From Planococcus sp. 107-1 (GTDB lineage Bacteria; Bacillota; Bacilli; Bacillales_A; Planococcaceae), in contig NZ_CP090977.1 in NCBI RefSeq assembly GCF_021513255.1, positions 1,674,001 to 1,738,000 on the forward strand: a DNA stretch of 64,000 bases. Direction: 5' to 3'. Of this stretch, positions 28,166 to 38,391 are shown in pieces (the first letter of the stretch is position 1; each line of letters opens with the position of its first letter). Both the position numbers and the translations under genes were made by a program. A model generated the notes under the pieces. The model did no database searches. It was not told the DNA's origin and saw nothing but the letters and a program-made list of their open reading frames with translations.

Positions 28166-29163
28166 TGGTCCATGGTTGTATTTCTTTCGAATAGTCTAAC
28201 AGACTTTTGGATTTGGATGCAAGACTTATTTTTCTGATAAATCATTTCAAATAACTTCTCCACCGCTAAGAATCCCAATCCCCGCTCATCTTCCATGCCG
28301 ATTGTCGTTAAATTCAAGGAGGCATGCCGGCTCAATTCCACGTTATCGATGCCGATAATGCTGAGATCTTCCGGGATGCGAATCCCCGCAGAAATATAAA
28401 AATCCATGAGGCGAATCGCAATGGCATCAGTTGCTGCACAAATGGCAGTCGGCTTTTCTGTTGATTTTTGCAGTGCGAGAAACGTATCGTATAGTTCTTC
28501 CCTCTTTGTATCGGTGATGACGATCCGTTCTTTTGGAATAGTGACTTGATGGTCTTCAAGTGCCTGGATAAAACCTTCCATCCGCCCTTTGAAAGTACTG
28601 ATTGTAAGAGGGCCGCCGATCCAGACGATGTTTTTATGGCCCTTATCCAATAGATGCGCTGCCGCTAAATAGCCCGCTTGCCGATTATCGATTTCCACAT
28701 AGTTTTTCTCACTTTGATGCTTTCGGTTGAACAATATAAATGGAATACCCGACTTCTCCAATTTATTAAAGATTGGATCGTCGAGATAAATCGAAGATAA
28801 AATGATGCCGTCCACTTTATTTTCAAATACGGAATTATAGACTTCTTCGCTATTTTCATCATTAATGAAATGTACATTGGTCCGGAATCCTTCGGCATTC
28901 GCATAATTGATGATGGCTGTGGTTGTTTCAGAGAAAAACGGATTATGCAATGGACCGGAAATCAATGCAATCGTCCGCGTTTTCCGCTGCACCAATGAAC
29001 GTGCATTGCCGTCCGGGATATAATTCAATTCATCGATTGCATCCATCACTTTTTTCAATGTCGGTTTTTTCACGCGCTCCGGCGTATTTAAAACCCGCGA
29101 TACAGTCGTTTGAGATACACCTGCATGTTTCGCTACATCTTTTGAAGATACCAATTCATTCAC
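28153..29163 (-). CDS. LacI-family transcriptional regulator
   Basis: 336-residue LacI/GalR repressor. The N-terminal DNA-binding domain reads SSKDVAKHAGVSQTTVSRVLN, followed by the hinge NARSLVQRKT and a periplasmic-binding-like effector domain. It lies just upstream of the permease/aldehyde dehydrogenase/alcohol dehydrogenase operon on the same strand but behind its own terminator. The two near-identical CG-centred palindromes at 28108 and 18250 are its likely targets. Effector unknown. Confidence 0.88.
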   Translation of the reverse strand: MNELVSSKDVAKHAGVSQTTVSRVLNTPERVKKPTLKKVMDAIDELNYIPDGNARSLVQRKTRTIALISGPLHNPFFSETTTAIINYANAEGFRTNVHFINDENSEEVYNSVFENKVDGIILSSIYLDDPIFNKLEKSGIPFILFNRKHQSEKNYVEIDNRQAGYLAAAHLLDKGHKNIVWIGGPLTISTFKGRMEGFIQALEDHQVTIPKERIVITDTKREELYDTFLALQKSTEKPTAICAATDAIAIRLMDFYISAGIRIPEDLSIIGIDNVELSRHASLNLTTIGMEDERGLGFLAVEKLFEMIYQKNKSCIQIQKSVRLFERNTTMDHKFI

Positions 29164-29273
29164 CTAACTTTCTGTACCAGCCGTAAAACCATCTGCTTAT
29201 ATTTTGATGGATAGGCAATTCATACTAATAATGTACCATAGGATTTCAGTAGAATGCCAAACAGAAATAGAAT

Positions 29274-29306
29274 TAGAAAAAGCCTGAGCATCTGCCCAGG
29301 CTTTTT
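29274..29306 (-). terminator. Terminator of the antiporter gene
   Basis: AAAAGCCTG/CAGGCTTTTT hairpin directly after the stop at 29311 on the minus strand. Confidence 0.75.
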
Positions 29307-29310
29307 CAAG

Positions 29311-31344
29311 TTATTCACTGTATTCATATAATGTAATGCTTTCGATATGGTTTAAGTAGCGTCGCAGCTCTTTTGCTTGTTCCCGTGAAATTTCACCTTC
29401 TTCATACATTTTATAAATTTTTGAACGGCCCATGTCCATGATCACCAAGCGCAGTTCTTCTTTTTGCATTTCATATTGTTCATTGAAATGCGATTCAGGC
29501 GTTTTTAGCCCTTTAATCATCCGTTTATAGTCGTGTATGACGGAACTCGCCATTTTTTCTTTGCCATCTTTTGAAGCTTCCACCAGATAATCCATCGCTT
29601 TTTGCAAGGCTTCTAACTGTATATCTTTGCCTACTTGAAGATTAACCAACCGTGTTTCGTCATCTTTTAAGTATTCGCCTTTAAAGCGTCGCCAAGCTCG
29701 AATCAGCTTGCTTTGGATATAAACATTCAAGGAATGCACATTTTTTTCGATGGCCGCTTCTCTTCTTCTGAAAGATTTCGCAAAAGCTTTTCTAATTTTT
29801 TCATCATCGTAGTTTTCCTCTTTCAACCGCATATCTATATGTGATTTTTCAATAGATAACGCCTGCAGCCGGATTTTCTTCAAGCTTTTTCGTCGCTGTT
29901 TATTTTCATCCGATCTCAATTCTTCCTCCGGCAAAATTTGTTCGAGCCGCAATTTGTATTCTTCGATCAATTCATAAGCAACGGTTTCATTTTCTTCAGT
30001 TGTTTCAGCTTTCAATTTCTTAATAGAGGCAAGCAAGAGCCGTTTTCTCGCTTCTTCCGTATCGATCTTCCCTAAATTTTGCCCTTCAATTGTCTCGCCG
30101 CGGCTCAATAGCGGCAATAAAATCGTGGCAGCGAGCAAAGTGAAGAGAATTGTACCAGCAGCTAAAAAGACGATCAGCGAGCGATTCGGAAAGTCTTCGC
30201 CAGATTCCAAGGCATACGGAATTGACAAGACCCCGACCATCGTAACCGTACCTCTAACACCGGTCAGACTAGTAAACAAAGTTTGTTTAAAACTTGGTTT
30301 TTCCACTTCATCGGTTTTGTTAAAACGGGATTCGAAACTTGCAAAAAGATAAGACCAGATAAACCGGACCCCTAAGATGAAGACCCCGAGGCCGATCACA
30401 TAGGAGAACAACAGTAAATAGCCTATATCCGGATTTTCCAGAACCCCGCTCATGGATGAAGGGATATTTAACCCGAGCAATAAGAAAACGATGCCGTTTA
30501 GAACAAACAAAATAATCGTCCAAATATTTTCAGCTAACATCTGTTCTTCAGCAACTAAAGTTTCCGTTCGTTCCCTGACAAGTGAATGGATAATACCGGC
30601 CACAACCACAGAAATGACACCCGAAGCATGCAGCAATTCTTCCGTTACGATAAAAATGAAAAACGGCGTCATGATATGCAGCAAAGACTGGAAGGTCACA
30701 TCGTTGATCCCTTGCTTCCGAAGGATATGGCGGATCCAGATGACGAGTAGTCCAAGTACAATGCCAAGCACTCCGCCCGCTACAAATTTATAGGAAAAGT
30801 CAAAAATCGCTTCTTGAAGCGAGAAATAACCGGTGACGACTGCAGCCACCGCATAATTGAATGCAACGAGTCCGGATGCATCGTTGATCAAGGACTCGCC
30901 TCGCACTAAATTCAGCACTTTATCGGGAATATGAATGCGTTTGGCAATACCGTTTACTGCAACTGGATCTGTCGGCGATAAGATCGCTGCTAGCGCAAAT
31001 GCTGCATAGAGCGGTATCGCGGCAATCATCCAGTGAATAAAATAGCCACCAAGAATCGTGGTGAGAAGAACGAGTATAATGGCGTTTCCGAGTATCGGGC
31101 CCCGCATGCGCCACAGCTCTTCCCTTGGAAAATGGCGGCCATCATTATATAAAAGAGGGGCAATAAATAGCAGCAAGAACCATTCGGTGTCGATATCAAA
31201 CGATATATCCTCAAAAAACAGCACCAATAGAACCCCTAAAGCGATTTGGATCAATGCCGTTGGGATAAATGGTGTGTAATGGCTGATAACATTTGAGATG
31301 AGCAATGCTAAAAGCAAAAGAAGGATCGTCATTAAAATATCCAT
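29311..31344 (-). CDS. CPA1-family Na+/H+ antiporter
   Basis: 677-residue sodium/proton exchanger (NhaP/NhaG/YjcE type). About 12 spans include the ion-binding segment AAILSPTDPVAVNGIAK and the RGESLINDASGLVAF block. A long cytosolic C-terminal region of about 260 charged residues, probably helical, follows. Role: pH and sodium homeostasis. Intact, monocistronic. Confidence 0.9.
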   Translation of the reverse strand: MDILMTILLLLLALLISNVISHYTPFIPTALIQIALGVLLVLFFEDISFDIDTEWFLLLFIAPLLYNDGRHFPREELWRMRGPILGNAIILVLLTTILGGYFIHWMIAAIPLYAAFALAAILSPTDPVAVNGIAKRIHIPDKVLNLVRGESLINDASGLVAFNYAVAAVVTGYFSLQEAIFDFSYKFVAGGVLGIVLGLLVIWIRHILRKQGINDVTFQSLLHIMTPFFIFIVTEELLHASGVISVVVAGIIHSLVRERTETLVAEEQMLAENIWTIILFVLNGIVFLLLGLNIPSSMSGVLENPDIGYLLLFSYVIGLGVFILGVRFIWSYLFASFESRFNKTDEVEKPSFKQTLFTSLTGVRGTVTMVGVLSIPYALESGEDFPNRSLIVFLAAGTILFTLLAATILLPLLSRGETIEGQNLGKIDTEEARKRLLLASIKKLKAETTEENETVAYELIEEYKLRLEQILPEEELRSDENKQRRKSLKKIRLQALSIEKSHIDMRLKEENYDDEKIRKAFAKSFRRREAAIEKNVHSLNVYIQSKLIRAWRRFKGEYLKDDETRLVNLQVGKDIQLEALQKAMDYLVEASKDGKEKMASSVIHDYKRMIKGLKTPESHFNEQYEMQKEELRLVIMDMGRSKIYKMYEEGEISREQAKELRRYLNHIESITLYEYSE

Positions 31345-31427
31345 AAATGACCTCCAATCATTTTCATAATCTCTTACTGTATACCCCTATAACACCTTGC
31401 TCTAGACAGAAACTAACAGGGAATAAT

Positions 31428-31467
31428 AAAAAAACCATTGCAGGCGATCATTCGCCTGCAATGGTTT
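31428..31467 (-). terminator. Terminator, perfect 16-bp stem
   Basis: AAACCATTGCAGGCGA at 31432-31447 pairs exactly with 31452-31467; T-run on the minus strand. It overlaps the end of the EVE-HNH gene. Confidence 0.88.
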
Positions 31468-32417
31468 CTTCCCTAGAATCTGAATTGGTTGTTTTTCTTT
31501 TATCGACAAAAATCTCTCTTTTATGCCATCTGAAGAATTCGCCGTTGTCAGGGTAAACCGAGATTTTCTTCCCTTTTTTCAATCCGTATTCGGCGTAGCG
31601 CTCCTCTGGTATCTGTTGTGCGATGTGCAGCTTTCCGCCAGCTGTGAAACTGATTAATCCGGAAGTAAACATGGCTTCGTGATTATTGCAGAGCAACAAG
31701 CCGTTATAAGGATTGATTTTTTCCGCATCCGTGCTATCTTTCCACGGTTTTGCATAGCCAGCTTTTAACGCGGCATCGATGTCCATGCCGCATAGCGGAC
31801 ATTCTTTATGCCATAAAGGCAAAAGCGATTTTCTGAATTGCAGCTGCCCGCTGGATTTTCGTTTTCATTTCCATGATGGTTTCTGCGATTAGCGTGATTA
31901 ACGGATTGTGTTCCGTCACTCGGACCACTTCCATTGCGAGTTCCAATTGCTCCGCTTCGGGTACATACACATTCAAGCGGCTAATGCCTTCCAGCAATTC
32001 GATGGCGAGCTCTTCGTTGCAAGGATAAAGGTATCCGGGATTGCCTGTACCGTCTTCTTTAAAAGCCGCATATTTCACTGGCAGAAGACTCGAAATATCG
32101 TCCAAACATTCTTTGATCGATAACGGATTCTCCAACTCCCGATATTCAACCTGCACCAAATAGCCAACCGCTGATTCTTTTTCAGGACTCTCTTCTTCAA
32201 AAGGCTTCCGTTCTTTTTTGAAGGCTCCTTTTGCTACGCTGATGGCCACGATCGCCCCTTTGACGTAATGGAAAATCCGGTCTCCTTTTTTCACTTCCAT
32301 CAACCGCTGATAGGAATGCGGAACCATTCCTGCTTTGTCCGTTTCCGGAGCCCAGATCAAACCGGCATTCTTTTCTTCATGATACGTTTCACCCTGCATG
32401 ACGATATATGCGTTCAA
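31448..32417 (-). CDS. EVE-like/HNH endonuclease fusion, one frameshift
   Basis: About 322 residues as one protein. The N-terminal domain (MNAYIVMQGETYHEEKN...IWAP) has the look of an EVE/PUA-type modified-base reader. The C-terminal domain is an HNH nuclease with CPLCG, a central AGYAKPWKDSTDAEK...NGLLLCNNHEAMF segment, and zinc and catalytic residues intact. The halves lie in different frames joined at an A-run near 31830-31834, where one extra A separates AIQK from SLLPLWHKECPLCG. EVE-HNH fusions are known modification-dependent (type IV) restriction enzymes. Whether the split is real is unresolved, but it is probably an error. Confidence 0.75.
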
Positions 32418-32550
32418 AACTTTTCCTCCTAATTGCTCAGCCGGATCGGCATTTCATTTTAGCGATGCAAATCCGTTTATGTAAACTTCTATGCTTCTAT
32501 CATAACCCAAATTCCTGTTGAATGTTTGACAAGAAGCCTAAACGGAGACA

Positions 32551-32595
32551 ATAAAAAGGAGTTGTCCCAAAAGTAATTTGGGGCAACTCCTTTTC
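32551..32595 (-). terminator. Terminator of the sugar ABC operon
   Basis: AAAAGGAGTTGTCCC/GGGGCAACTCCTTTT stem; TTTTTATTG follows on the minus strand. The 80 bp between it and the permease stop hold nothing recognisable. Confidence 0.8.
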
Positions 32596-32675
32596 GCAAT
32601 GAAGCTAGCGCAGCGATACAGAGACAGGAGCAATGGTATAATCACATGCTTTAAAAGAATCACAAGTGCTTTGCT

Positions 32676-33507
32676 TCACTTTATGCCTGAACTGATGACG
32701 CTTCGGACAAAATAACGGTTTGCAGCGACAAATAGGATGAATGCCGGCAAAGTAGCCACAACCGTTGCCGCCATCATCCTCCCTGGATTCACGAAATTAG
32801 AGCCTTGGACGAGGTTTGCGACTCCGACTGTGACCGTTTTCATTTCATCTGCACTGGTCACAACAGATGGCCAAAGAAAATCATTGTAGATGGTCAGAAA
32901 AGTCAAGACGGACAATGTGGCAACGACTGGGCGGATTGCTGGGAAAATAACAAACCGCAAAACTTGCCATAACGAAGCCCCATCGATGATCGCCGCTTTT
33001 TCCAAGTCTTTCGGGAATCCCCTCAAAAAAGCTGTAAATTAGGAAGACGCCCATCGTGTTCGCGGAATAGACCAAAATCAACGGAGCATACGTATCAATC
33101 AAATTAAATTGCCGGAATAAGTAGAACATCGGAAACAAAGTGACGATCGTTGGAACTGTAAGAGCTGCCACAACCACAAGGAAAAAGAACCTCTTGCCGG
33201 GCAGATTCAAACGGGCAATCGAATAGGCCGCAAGAACATCTACGAAAACCACCAGCAAGGTCCCAATTGCTGTAACGATAGCGGTATTCAAAAGCCAGCG
33301 GAGCACCGGAACGTCTGCAGTGATGCCGAAGATGCTTTTGTAATTCTCTAAAGTCCAAGTTTTCGGCAGTAATGAAGAAGTCGACATCGCCTCTCCCAAC
33401 GCTTTGAATGACGTCAACACCATAAAAATCAGAGGCAGCAGAAACAACAATGCAAGCAATGTCGCCAATAAAAGAATGAGGAAATTTTTGCTTTTGGATT
33501 TTTTCAT
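32676..33507 (-). CDS. Sugar ABC transporter permease (MalG-like), one frameshift
   Basis: Carbohydrate ABC importer inner-membrane subunit of about 276 residues and six spans. The EAA loop that docks the ATPase reads EGIPKDLEKAAIIDGAS, but the frame breaks inside it at 33013-33015, where three C stand for two. Removing one base joins the halves. Third gene of binding protein - MalF-like - MalG-like; no ATPase gene lies here, so a shared MsmX-type ATPase is likely. Confidence 0.88.
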
Positions 33508-33518
33508 TTTCTGCCTCC

Positions 33519-34397
33519 TTATTGTTTTCTGAACGAATAGAAGTATTGTGCAGCAACGATAGCGACCATGACGGTCCCCATCGCCATTGCCATGGCTGAT
33601 GCAATGCCCAAATTATTTTGGCTGAAGACCATTTGCTGGATCACCATGATCAATGACTGGGTGCTTTGCCCCGGCCCGCCTGCTGTGATGAGCAATGTCT
33701 GGCCGTAAAGATTGAATGAAGCAATGACTGTGATGATCGTTAAAAAGACAAAGACGCCTTTGATGGATGGAAATGTGATGTGGCGGAACTGCTGCCACGC
33801 CCCAGCACCATCCAAGCTTGCCGCTTCATATAAATTTTCATCCACTTCATCTAAAGCATTGATGAACAAGATCATATTAAAGCCGATCGTCCACCAGACC
33901 GTGGCGATTAAAATAGCGATCCAGGCAAGCGGCTGGTCGTTCAGCCAATTGAATGACCAGCCGCCAACATTATTCAGGACATTGTTGACATAGCCGCCAT
34001 TTCCGGTAAAAAGCCATTTGAAAATAGCCGACACTGCCGTTACCGATACCGCATAGGATATGAAAAAGACAGTCCGATAAAATACCTTGAATTTTTTAGG
34101 GATGCTGTTAACCAGCAGCGCCAATGCCAAGCTGATTAAAACGAGCGGTATGACACTGATCGCAACAAAAATAAGCGTGTTTTTCAAACCATTATAGAAG
34201 GCATCTCCAAACACCGTGCCAGGGGTTAAAATGGAGATATAATTGTCGAATCCGACAAAACCGCCATTTCCGGCAAAGATGGACCACTGATGAAAGCTGA
34301 TGTAAATGCCAAAAGCTAACGGAATGACTAAAAACAGCAGAAAACAAATCAAGAATGGCAGAAACAAGACCGTTGACCAGGTTCTGGAAATCCGCAT
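33519..34397 (-). CDS. Sugar ABC transporter permease (MalF-like)
   Basis: 292-residue carbohydrate ABC permease with six spans and the EAA loop YEAASLDGAGAWQQFRHITFP. Intact. It sits between the binding protein and the MalG-like permease. The sugar cannot be deduced from sequence. Confidence 0.9.
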   Translation of the reverse strand: MRISRTWSTVLFLPFLICFLLFLVIPLAFGIYISFHQWSIFAGNGGFVGFDNYISILTPGTVFGDAFYNGLKNTLIFVAISVIPLVLISLALALLVNSIPKKFKVFYRTVFFISYAVSVTAVSAIFKWLFTGNGGYVNNVLNNVGGWSFNWLNDQPLAWIAILIATVWWTIGFNMILFINALDEVDENLYEAASLDGAGAWQQFRHITFPSIKGVFVFLTIITVIASFNLYGQTLLITAGGPGQSTQSLIMVIQQMVFSQNNLGIASAMAMAMGTVMVAIVAAQYFYSFRKQ

Positions 34398-34478
34398 ATT
34401 CCAATCCTCACCCCTTTCGTCAGTTTAAAGGCACTCCACTTAACAAACATGAAATGCCTCTACGTAGCAGTTATTTAG

Positions 34479-35739
34479 TTATTGAGGAGCAGTTTCAGCA
34501 ACTTGTTTTGATTGTTCCGTTGCTTTTTCAAGCTCACCCATCAATTTCTCTTTCGTCATGCCTTCTTCTGAAATAATTTGAGGATAGACGTTTTCCACCA
34601 AATAACGGACTTGTTCACGGTATTGATAAAGTTTAGGTGCTCCGACAAACGAATCGAATTGCTGAATGTTTTGAGCGGATAACGGGTATTTCTCAACATC
34701 ACCTTCAACCAGCTCCATCGTCGGAATGTGGGTCGGCGCCTGGCCGCTTTCTGCCCAGTTCGCCAAATTCTCAGGTTGATACATGTAGTTCAGGAATTCC
34801 GCAATACCTGCCATTTTCGCTTCATCGTTTACTGAAGACGGCAAAGCGAGCGTATGGCCAGCTCCGTAGACGCCTTTTTGCTCCCCAAGCTGCGGGATGG
34901 AAGCAATGCCTAAATCATCTCCATAAGCTTCTTTTACCGCTGCGTAATACCAAGGGCCAGTTAGGGAAGTAGCAGTCTGAACTGCGCTGTTCCCTTCTTC
35001 CACTTGTTTCATAAATGCTTGGAACTCACCGTCAAGGCCCAGCCCCGGCGGAGAGATTTTGTCTTTGAAGACCATATCGTGGTAAATCATAAGGGCATCC
35101 GCCAATTCTTCCTGCGCCAAATTCATATGGTCATCTTCCACCAAATCGATGTTATTTTGAGCGGCAATCGTCATGATGAACCATTCAGCAAGTCCAGCAC
35201 TTGGAATCCCTGTTGCAAAAAGGTTGGGGTCGTCTCCATTAAGCTTCTTCGATAATGCCATTAAGTCTTCGTATGTGGCCGGCGGCTCAGAAGCAAGCTT
35301 CTTATTGTAGAACATCGTTAACGGATGGATATCAAGCGGTACTGCAAAAACACCATCATCAAATGTCACATACTCCTGAGCTGTCGGGTGGAAATCATCC
35401 ATACTGATTTCAGCTGTTTCCATGGCAGAGCTGATATCTTGGATCATGCCATCCTGTTTAAATGTTTCAAGCATATCCGTATGGATAACAACTAAATCAT
35501 AATTTCCAGTCTTGAACTTTGTATAATGATCTTTTTCCTGGGATTCTTCGACGACATACTGATCTTGTGACTCATTAAAACCATCCGTTATTTTTTCATG
35601 TAATCCCCATCACCGCCAGTAAATCCGTTAATAAAGGTAATTTTTGTTTTGCCATCCGCGGTTTCACTGTCTGCTCCCCGCCGCATGCAGCCAAAATCAG
35701 TGCACTCATTAACATGACGGCTAATAATATCTTCTTCAT
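34479..35739 (-). CDS. Sugar-binding lipoprotein of ABC importer, two frameshifts
   Basis: Extracellular solute-binding protein (family 1), about 420 residues. A lipoprotein signal MKKILLAVMLMSALILAACGG shows the lipobox LAAC. Two breaks lie near the N-terminus. At 35676-35679 four C stand for five (CGGGADSETADG restored). At 35591-35596 six T stand for seven (YMKKITDGFNES restored). Downstream the protein is intact to the stop. Start at ATG 35739, 7 nt after GGAG; the ATG at 35745 would be too close. Confidence 0.88.
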
Positions 35740-35832
35740 TTTCATTCTCCTTTCTTTCATCGAAAAGTGTGCTGAAATTTTGTGAGCTTCCGTACCCAAG
35801 CCCTCCTTTTTAATTGCCATATTAAGGATTTG

Positions 35833-35869
35833 TTAGTTTTCTTAATTTTAATACAATTCAGAAAACTAA
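35833..35869. promoter_or_regulatory. Inverted repeat upstream of the sugar ABC operon
   Basis: TTAGTTTTCT and AGAAAACTAA form 10-bp arms 17 bp apart. The outer TTAGTTT...AAACTAA resembles ROK/XylR-type operators, but the spacing differs from the standard XylR box. It is a candidate operator lying 94 bp before the binding-protein start. Confidence 0.4.
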
Positions 35870-35899
35870 TAAATTCTATTCGACCCTGTAAAACAAATC

Positions 35900-35931
35900 A
35901 AAAAGGAACCACCACTTCAGTGGAAGTTCCT
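35900..35931 (-). terminator. Terminator of the YwqK-like gene
   Basis: AGGAAC...CCACT/AGTGG...GTTCCT interrupted stem; on the minus strand TTTTTGATTTG follows. Confidence 0.6.
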
Positions 35932-35985
35932 CGTTAGAAAAATAGAACAGTTAGTGGACTGCTTTGCATTTCATTTCCCTTTCAT

Positions 35986-36246
35986 TCATCCGCGATTGGT
36001 CGTTTTGTACTCATCGCCTTTACTATCATAAGTGACCCATTCTCCCACCGGATCTCCTTTTTCAAAGTACCCCGAGCGTTTGATCTTGCCATCAGCACGG
36101 TACCACTCCCAATAACCATCTGGCTTGCCTTCTGACATTTTTCCTTTTGACCAAACTGTTTTTCCGTTGGCATGATATTTTATGGTATAGCCGTCAATCA
36201 CTTCCTGCTTTTTATCTTTGACTTCGTTGCATTTTTTGTCTTCCAT
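35986..36246 (-). CDS. YwqK/MORN-variant small protein
   Basis: 86 residues with two to three short repeats of the pattern GYWEWYRADGKIKRSGYFEKG, the MORN-variant repeat of the YwqK family. That family is annotated as the antitoxin part of a toxin-antitoxin pair in some bacteria; no toxin gene is adjacent here, so the role is unknown. GGAGGTG precedes the ATG. Confidence 0.7.
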   Translation of the reverse strand: MEDKKCNEVKDKKQEVIDGYTIKYHANGKTVWSKGKMSEGKPDGYWEWYRADGKIKRSGYFEKGDPVGEWVTYDSKGDEYKTTNRG

Positions 36247-36266
36247 TTGGCACCTCCTGCCGGATA

Positions 36267-37082
36267 TTATGTATCAGCTAGCTCATCATTTAAAGCCGAG
36301 ATGTAACGCGCTGCAGAATTCAGGACTTTTTGTCTTGCATCCATTTCCATGACCCGCTGAAAAGCGTCATACAGTTGTTCGAAAGAGAGCTGCTTCACTT
36401 GATTTGCCATTCTTTTTACGACCTTCGAAGAAAGCGGAATGAAATTAGGGTAGCTGTACATGAACGTCGCCCAGTTCCGATCTGCCGCCACCCGAATAAC
36501 GTCACCAGTAAACAGCTTGCCGTTATCTTTAGTCCAGTGGGCAATTGCCGCACCTTTAAAATGTCCGCCTATCCGGTGAAGTGTGATTGTTGGATGAAGC
36601 GCCAGAGAATCTCCCTGCCAGTAGCGGATCCGCTCACTTTCCCTCGTGATAAACTGCCGGTCATCTTCATGAATATAAATAAGGGCATCAAACGTTTCAG
36701 CCCACTCGACTTGGGAAGCATAATAATGCGGATGAGACAACGCGATCGCATCTATGCCCCCCTTACCCTTAATTTGACGGATGGTTTCCTCGTCCAAATA
36801 AGTAATGCAGTCCCAAAGAAGATTAAACCCTTTATTTCGAATTAAATAAGCGGACTGCCCAATCGCATACTTCGGCTTGGTTTGGAGCATTAACAAATTG
36901 TCGGTGATCTCTGAAATTTCATTTTGATAGAAGCCGCTTGCCTGCATTTCTTCTAATGTTGTCCAGGTTTGTCCAGATGGATTGACGTATTGCCTTTCTT
37001 CATTGCAGATGATGCATTTATCGGGAGGCGTTTCTGACTTGCTGTATTGCACACCGCATGTTTCACAAATAAATTTAGGCAT
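36267..37082 (-). CDS. MBL-fold protein with N-terminal zinc ribbon
   Basis: 271 residues. The N-terminus is a rubredoxin-like ribbon (CETCG near residue 6-10, CIICNE near 24-29), followed by a metallo-beta-lactamase fold. The usual HxHxDH is degenerate, SHPHYYASQ. A later histidine (IGGHFKG) and Asp (FTGDVI) are present, so full dinuclear metal binding is doubtful. The ATG at 37082 with AAAGGAAG is preferred to 37103. It sits 20 bp from the YwqK-like gene and may be co-transcribed with it. Confidence 0.75.
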   Translation of the reverse strand: MPKFICETCGVQYSKSETPPDKCIICNEERQYVNPSGQTWTTLEEMQASGFYQNEISEITDNLLMLQTKPKYAIGQSAYLIRNKGFNLLWDCITYLDEETIRQIKGKGGIDAIALSHPHYYASQVEWAETFDALIYIHEDDRQFITRESERIRYWQGDSLALHPTITLHRIGGHFKGAAIAHWTKDNGKLFTGDVIRVAADRNWATFMYSYPNFIPLSSKVVKRMANQVKQLSFEQLYDAFQRVMEMDARQKVLNSAARYISALNDELADT

Positions 37083-37185
37083 GAATTTCTTCCTTTCTTT
37101 CATTAGATGCGAATGCTTTAGAGTTTAGTTAACTATAGAATTGTTTTACAATTCCGTCATCATCCATTAGTCCAGTTATGAACAC

Positions 37186-37222
37186 AGAAAAGCCGATGAA
37201 GAAAAATTCTTCATCGGCTTTT
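37186..37222 (-). terminator. mtl operon terminator
   Basis: AAAAGCCGATGAAGAA and its exact complement around AAA, just after the mtlD stop. Confidence 0.85.
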
Positions 37223-37237
37223 AGGGCTGCAATCTTT

Positions 37238-38391
37238 TTATTTTCTTTGAAGTTCTTCCACACGTTTCATAATAATCGGAATGAGCGGATCATCCGCGTC
37301 CAATTCTGCCACTTCTCGAAGTGTTTTTTCAAATCCCTGCGCTGCTATCATTTCCTGCAATTGTTTGGCTTCAGGATCTTCGTCATTTACGTAAAGCAAG
37401 ACAGCCGCAATGACCGTTGCTAAATGGACAGGCTCTTTTCCTGTCAGTTGCCAGTAAAGACTTGCCGGGCGAATCAAGCGGTCGTTTTTGCCTAATTTAC
37501 GCAACGGGCCTCTTCCGACACGCGTCACATGGTCCGAGATATTCGGATTCTGGAAGCGGCCAATGATTTTTTGGATGTACGCTTCGTGTTCTGCCCGGTC
37601 AAAGCCATGCTCTTGAATGATCACTTCACCGGTTTCACTTAAAGCTCCTTCAAGAAGCTCTTCAATCTCTTCGTCCTGCATCGCATCGAAAATCGTCTGG
37701 AACCCTTTATAACGGCCAAAATACGCGGAACCGTATGGCCTGTATTGACAGTGAACAATTTCCGTTCAATGAACGGGCTTAAATCGTCCACATACGTAAT
37801 GCCTTCTACAGCAGGAACTTCACCTTTTAATACCGGTTTTTCAACCACCCATTCGTAGTAGGGTTCAACTGCGACAGCTAACACATCATCGCTTGTCTGA
37901 TCCGGGACGATCCGGTCGACCGCTGCATTCGGAAAACCAATCAGCCGGTCCGCTGTTTCTTTTTCCTGTTCGGTTAAATGCGTATAAACATGTTCTTTCA
38001 ACAAAGAACTGGCATTAATCATGTTTTCGCACGCAATGATATTCAGCGGCTGGGGGTTTTTCTCAAATCTCACTCTCAGCCCTTCTGCAATAAGACTTGA
38101 AATCATCGGCAATACTTTCGGGCCGACAGCCGCAGTCACTAAGTCAGACTGGACGATGGCATCTGCGCCTTCTGCTGGATGGCTCAGTGTATTGATGCCG
38201 TGAACCTTTTCAACGTGAATAGTTTGTTGTTCTGAACCCATTAATGTCACGTCATAGCTATTTCGCTCATTCAAGGCATCAACAACCGTCCCATTGACAT
38301 CCAAAAAAACCGTTTCGTAATTTGATTCATATAACAGGGCGCCGATAAACCCTCTTCCGATATTGCCGGCGCCAAAGTGAACAGCTTTCAT
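37238..38391 (-). CDS. mtlD: Mannitol-1-phosphate 5-dehydrogenase, one frameshift
   Basis: Oxidises mannitol-1-phosphate to fructose-6-phosphate with NAD+. N-terminal HFGAGNIGRGFIG is the Rossmann motif, and KLFTVNTGHTV matches the conserved catalytic region. At 37725-37728 one base is missing (GTTCC-GCGTA), and restoring CCCGCG gives VPAYFGRYKGFQTIFDAMQDE. It then reads to the end, about 384 residues, the normal length. It follows mtlF directly with no gap. Confidence 0.93.

Noticed and set aside
35986-36246. Toxin-antitoxin pair based on YwqK similarity
   Set aside because: No toxin-like partner is adjacent; the neighbour is an MBL-fold protein.
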